Positions 7,262-7,779 of a stretch of 7,779 nucleotides of DNA are shown here, piece after piece. This DNA is from Akkermansia muciniphila (lineage in GTDB: Bacteria > Verrucomicrobiota > Verrucomicrobiia > Limisphaerales > UBA9464): contig CAMCFL010000129.1 in the NCBI GenBank assembly GCA_945873715.1, forward strand, positions 1 to 7,779, read 5' to 3'. Every line of letters begins with the position of its first letter. Positions within the stretch are counted from its first letter, which is position 1. A program made the position numbers and the translations under genes. The notes beneath the pieces are model-generated. The model made no database searches. It saw nothing but the letters and a program-made list of their open reading frames with translations, and was not told the DNA's origin.

Positions 7262-7377
7262 CGGGTGCATCTTGAGTCTGTTGTCACGGATGTAGGCCCG
7301 CTGCCCCCAGCGGGCGTTTCCTCATCGCCGCCTGAGGACAGGCGGCCTACATCCATGATCAACTCAAGATGCACCCG
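7262..7377. repeat. Palindromic intergenic element, copy 2, with 16-bp perfect terminal inverted repeats
   Basis: The ends are perfect inverted repeats: CGGGTGCATCTTGAGT (7262-7277) and ACTCAAGATGCACCCG (7362-7377). Inside, GGATGTAGG (7288-7296) pairs with CCTACATCC (7346-7354). This encloses two hairpins with 8-bp stems: GCCCGCTG/CAGCGGGC (7296-7315) and GCCGCCTG/CAGGCGGC (7327-7346). The whole could fold as a cruciform or a three-way RNA junction. The two hairpins occur in the opposite order to copy 1 at 4464-4567, so this copy is inverted relative to it. It fills most of the 225-base spacer between the deaminase gene and the SAM hydrolase gene. No transposase is present, so if mobile it would need to be moved in trans. 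Confidence 0.88.
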
Positions 7378-7429
7378 ATCCGGCCTGCCCTCCGGCAGCC
7401 GATCGCTCTCATCCAGAGTCCTGCGGAGG

Positions 7430-7779
7430 ATGACGACCCTCCTGCTTCTGGCGGTGGTGCTGGCTCCCTCGACCCAGGTTCAGGCGGCTGAGGCCGCCTT
7501 GGTGTTCCTGACCGACTTCAGCCTGCGCGACGGTGCCGTTTCCGCCATGAAAGGGGTGGCCTTCGGGGTGGATCCGAAGCTCCGGCAGTTCGACATCACC
7601 CACGAGATCCCTCCGTTCAATGTCTGGGAAGGTGCGTTTCGCCTGCAGCAGGCCGCACGCTTCTGGCCCTCCAACACCGTCTTCGTCTGCGTCGTCGATC
7701 CCGGCGTCGGGACCGATCGCCTCCCGATCGTCAGCCGGACACGCTCGGGACACGTCTTTGTGGGTCCCGACAACGGCCT
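7430..7779 (+). CDS. SAM hydroxide adenosyltransferase (SAM hydrolase, DUF62 family), N-terminal part
   Basis: The gene runs off the right edge; 116 codons are visible of a family usually about 260-280 residues long. Members hydrolyse S-adenosylmethionine to adenosine and methionine and are related to SAM-dependent fluorinase and chlorinase. Family motifs visible are FLTDFSLRD (26-34) followed by AMKGV, ITHEIPPF, VVDPGVGTDR with its Asp and Arg, and FVGPDNG at the edge. Unlike the usual cytoplasmic members, it begins with a hydrophobic segment MTTLLLLAVVLAP ending near VQAAEA, which looks like a signal peptide. The ATG at 7430 abuts a GGAGG-like sequence and the segment after it has no positive charge, so the true start may be slightly upstream. 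The frame is open back to an ATG at 7355 and would add VLRR just before this Met. Its product, adenosine, is the substrate of the upstream deaminase. Confidence 0.87.
   Translation, partial: MTTLLLLAVVLAPSTQVQAAEAALVFLTDFSLRDGAVSAMKGVAFGVDPKLRQFDITHEIPPFNVWEGAFRLQQAARFWPSNTVFVCVVDPGVGTDRLPIVSRTRSGHVFVGPDNG

Noticed and set aside
6200..7270. 356-residue minus-strand open frame over the deaminase gene
   Set aside because: It is antisense to a well-supported deaminase and rich in His/Val/Arg as expected of a shadow.
7262..7377. tRNA or other cloverleaf RNA gene
   Set aside because: The multi-hairpin fold is suggestive, but there is no anticodon arm, T-loop motif or CCA-type acceptor pattern, and the second copy shows it is a repeat.
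4464..7377. CRISPR array
   Set aside because: There are only two copies, nearly 3 kb apart and in opposite orientation, with genes between them.

Overview
This is a GC-rich window from a Gram-negative bacterium. It encodes a TonB-dependent outer-membrane receptor and several proteins with Sec-type signal peptides. Most starts lack a Shine-Dalgarno sequence, and the spacers carry palindromic repeat elements. These traits would suit the Verrucomicrobiota or a relative, but that placement is an inference from general character and not from a marker gene.

Left part (1-1792, minus strand): two tightly packed genes. The first transcribed is a 530-residue GTP cyclohydrolase II-like protein. It has an intact zinc-binding RibA half followed by a second, degenerate copy of the same fold. 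The second gene, cut by the window edge, starts with a phosphosugar-binding (SIS) motif, and its probable start overlaps the end of the first gene.

Middle and right part (2012-7779, plus strand): four genes in one direction. They are a TonB-dependent receptor, a protein of the NUP family ('purine nucleoside permease', related to nucleoside phosphorylases), an ADA2/ADGF-like adenosine deaminase, and the start of a SAM hydroxide adenosyltransferase (SAM hydrolase, DUF62 family). The last three each begin with a hydrophobic signal sequence, so all appear to act outside the cytoplasm. Read together they outline a salvage route: SAM to adenosine plus methionine, adenosine to inosine, inosine to hypoxanthine plus a ribose product, with the receptor moving a substrate or product across the outer membrane. 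The individual family calls are well supported; the combined pathway is an inference.

Spacers: a hairpin terminator follows the receptor gene. Two copies, in opposite orientation, of a roughly 105-116 bp palindromic element lie just upstream of the NUP gene and the SAM hydrolase gene. A different palindrome with 10-bp perfect arms lies upstream of the deaminase gene. No tRNA, rRNA, CRISPR array, transposase or integrase was seen.
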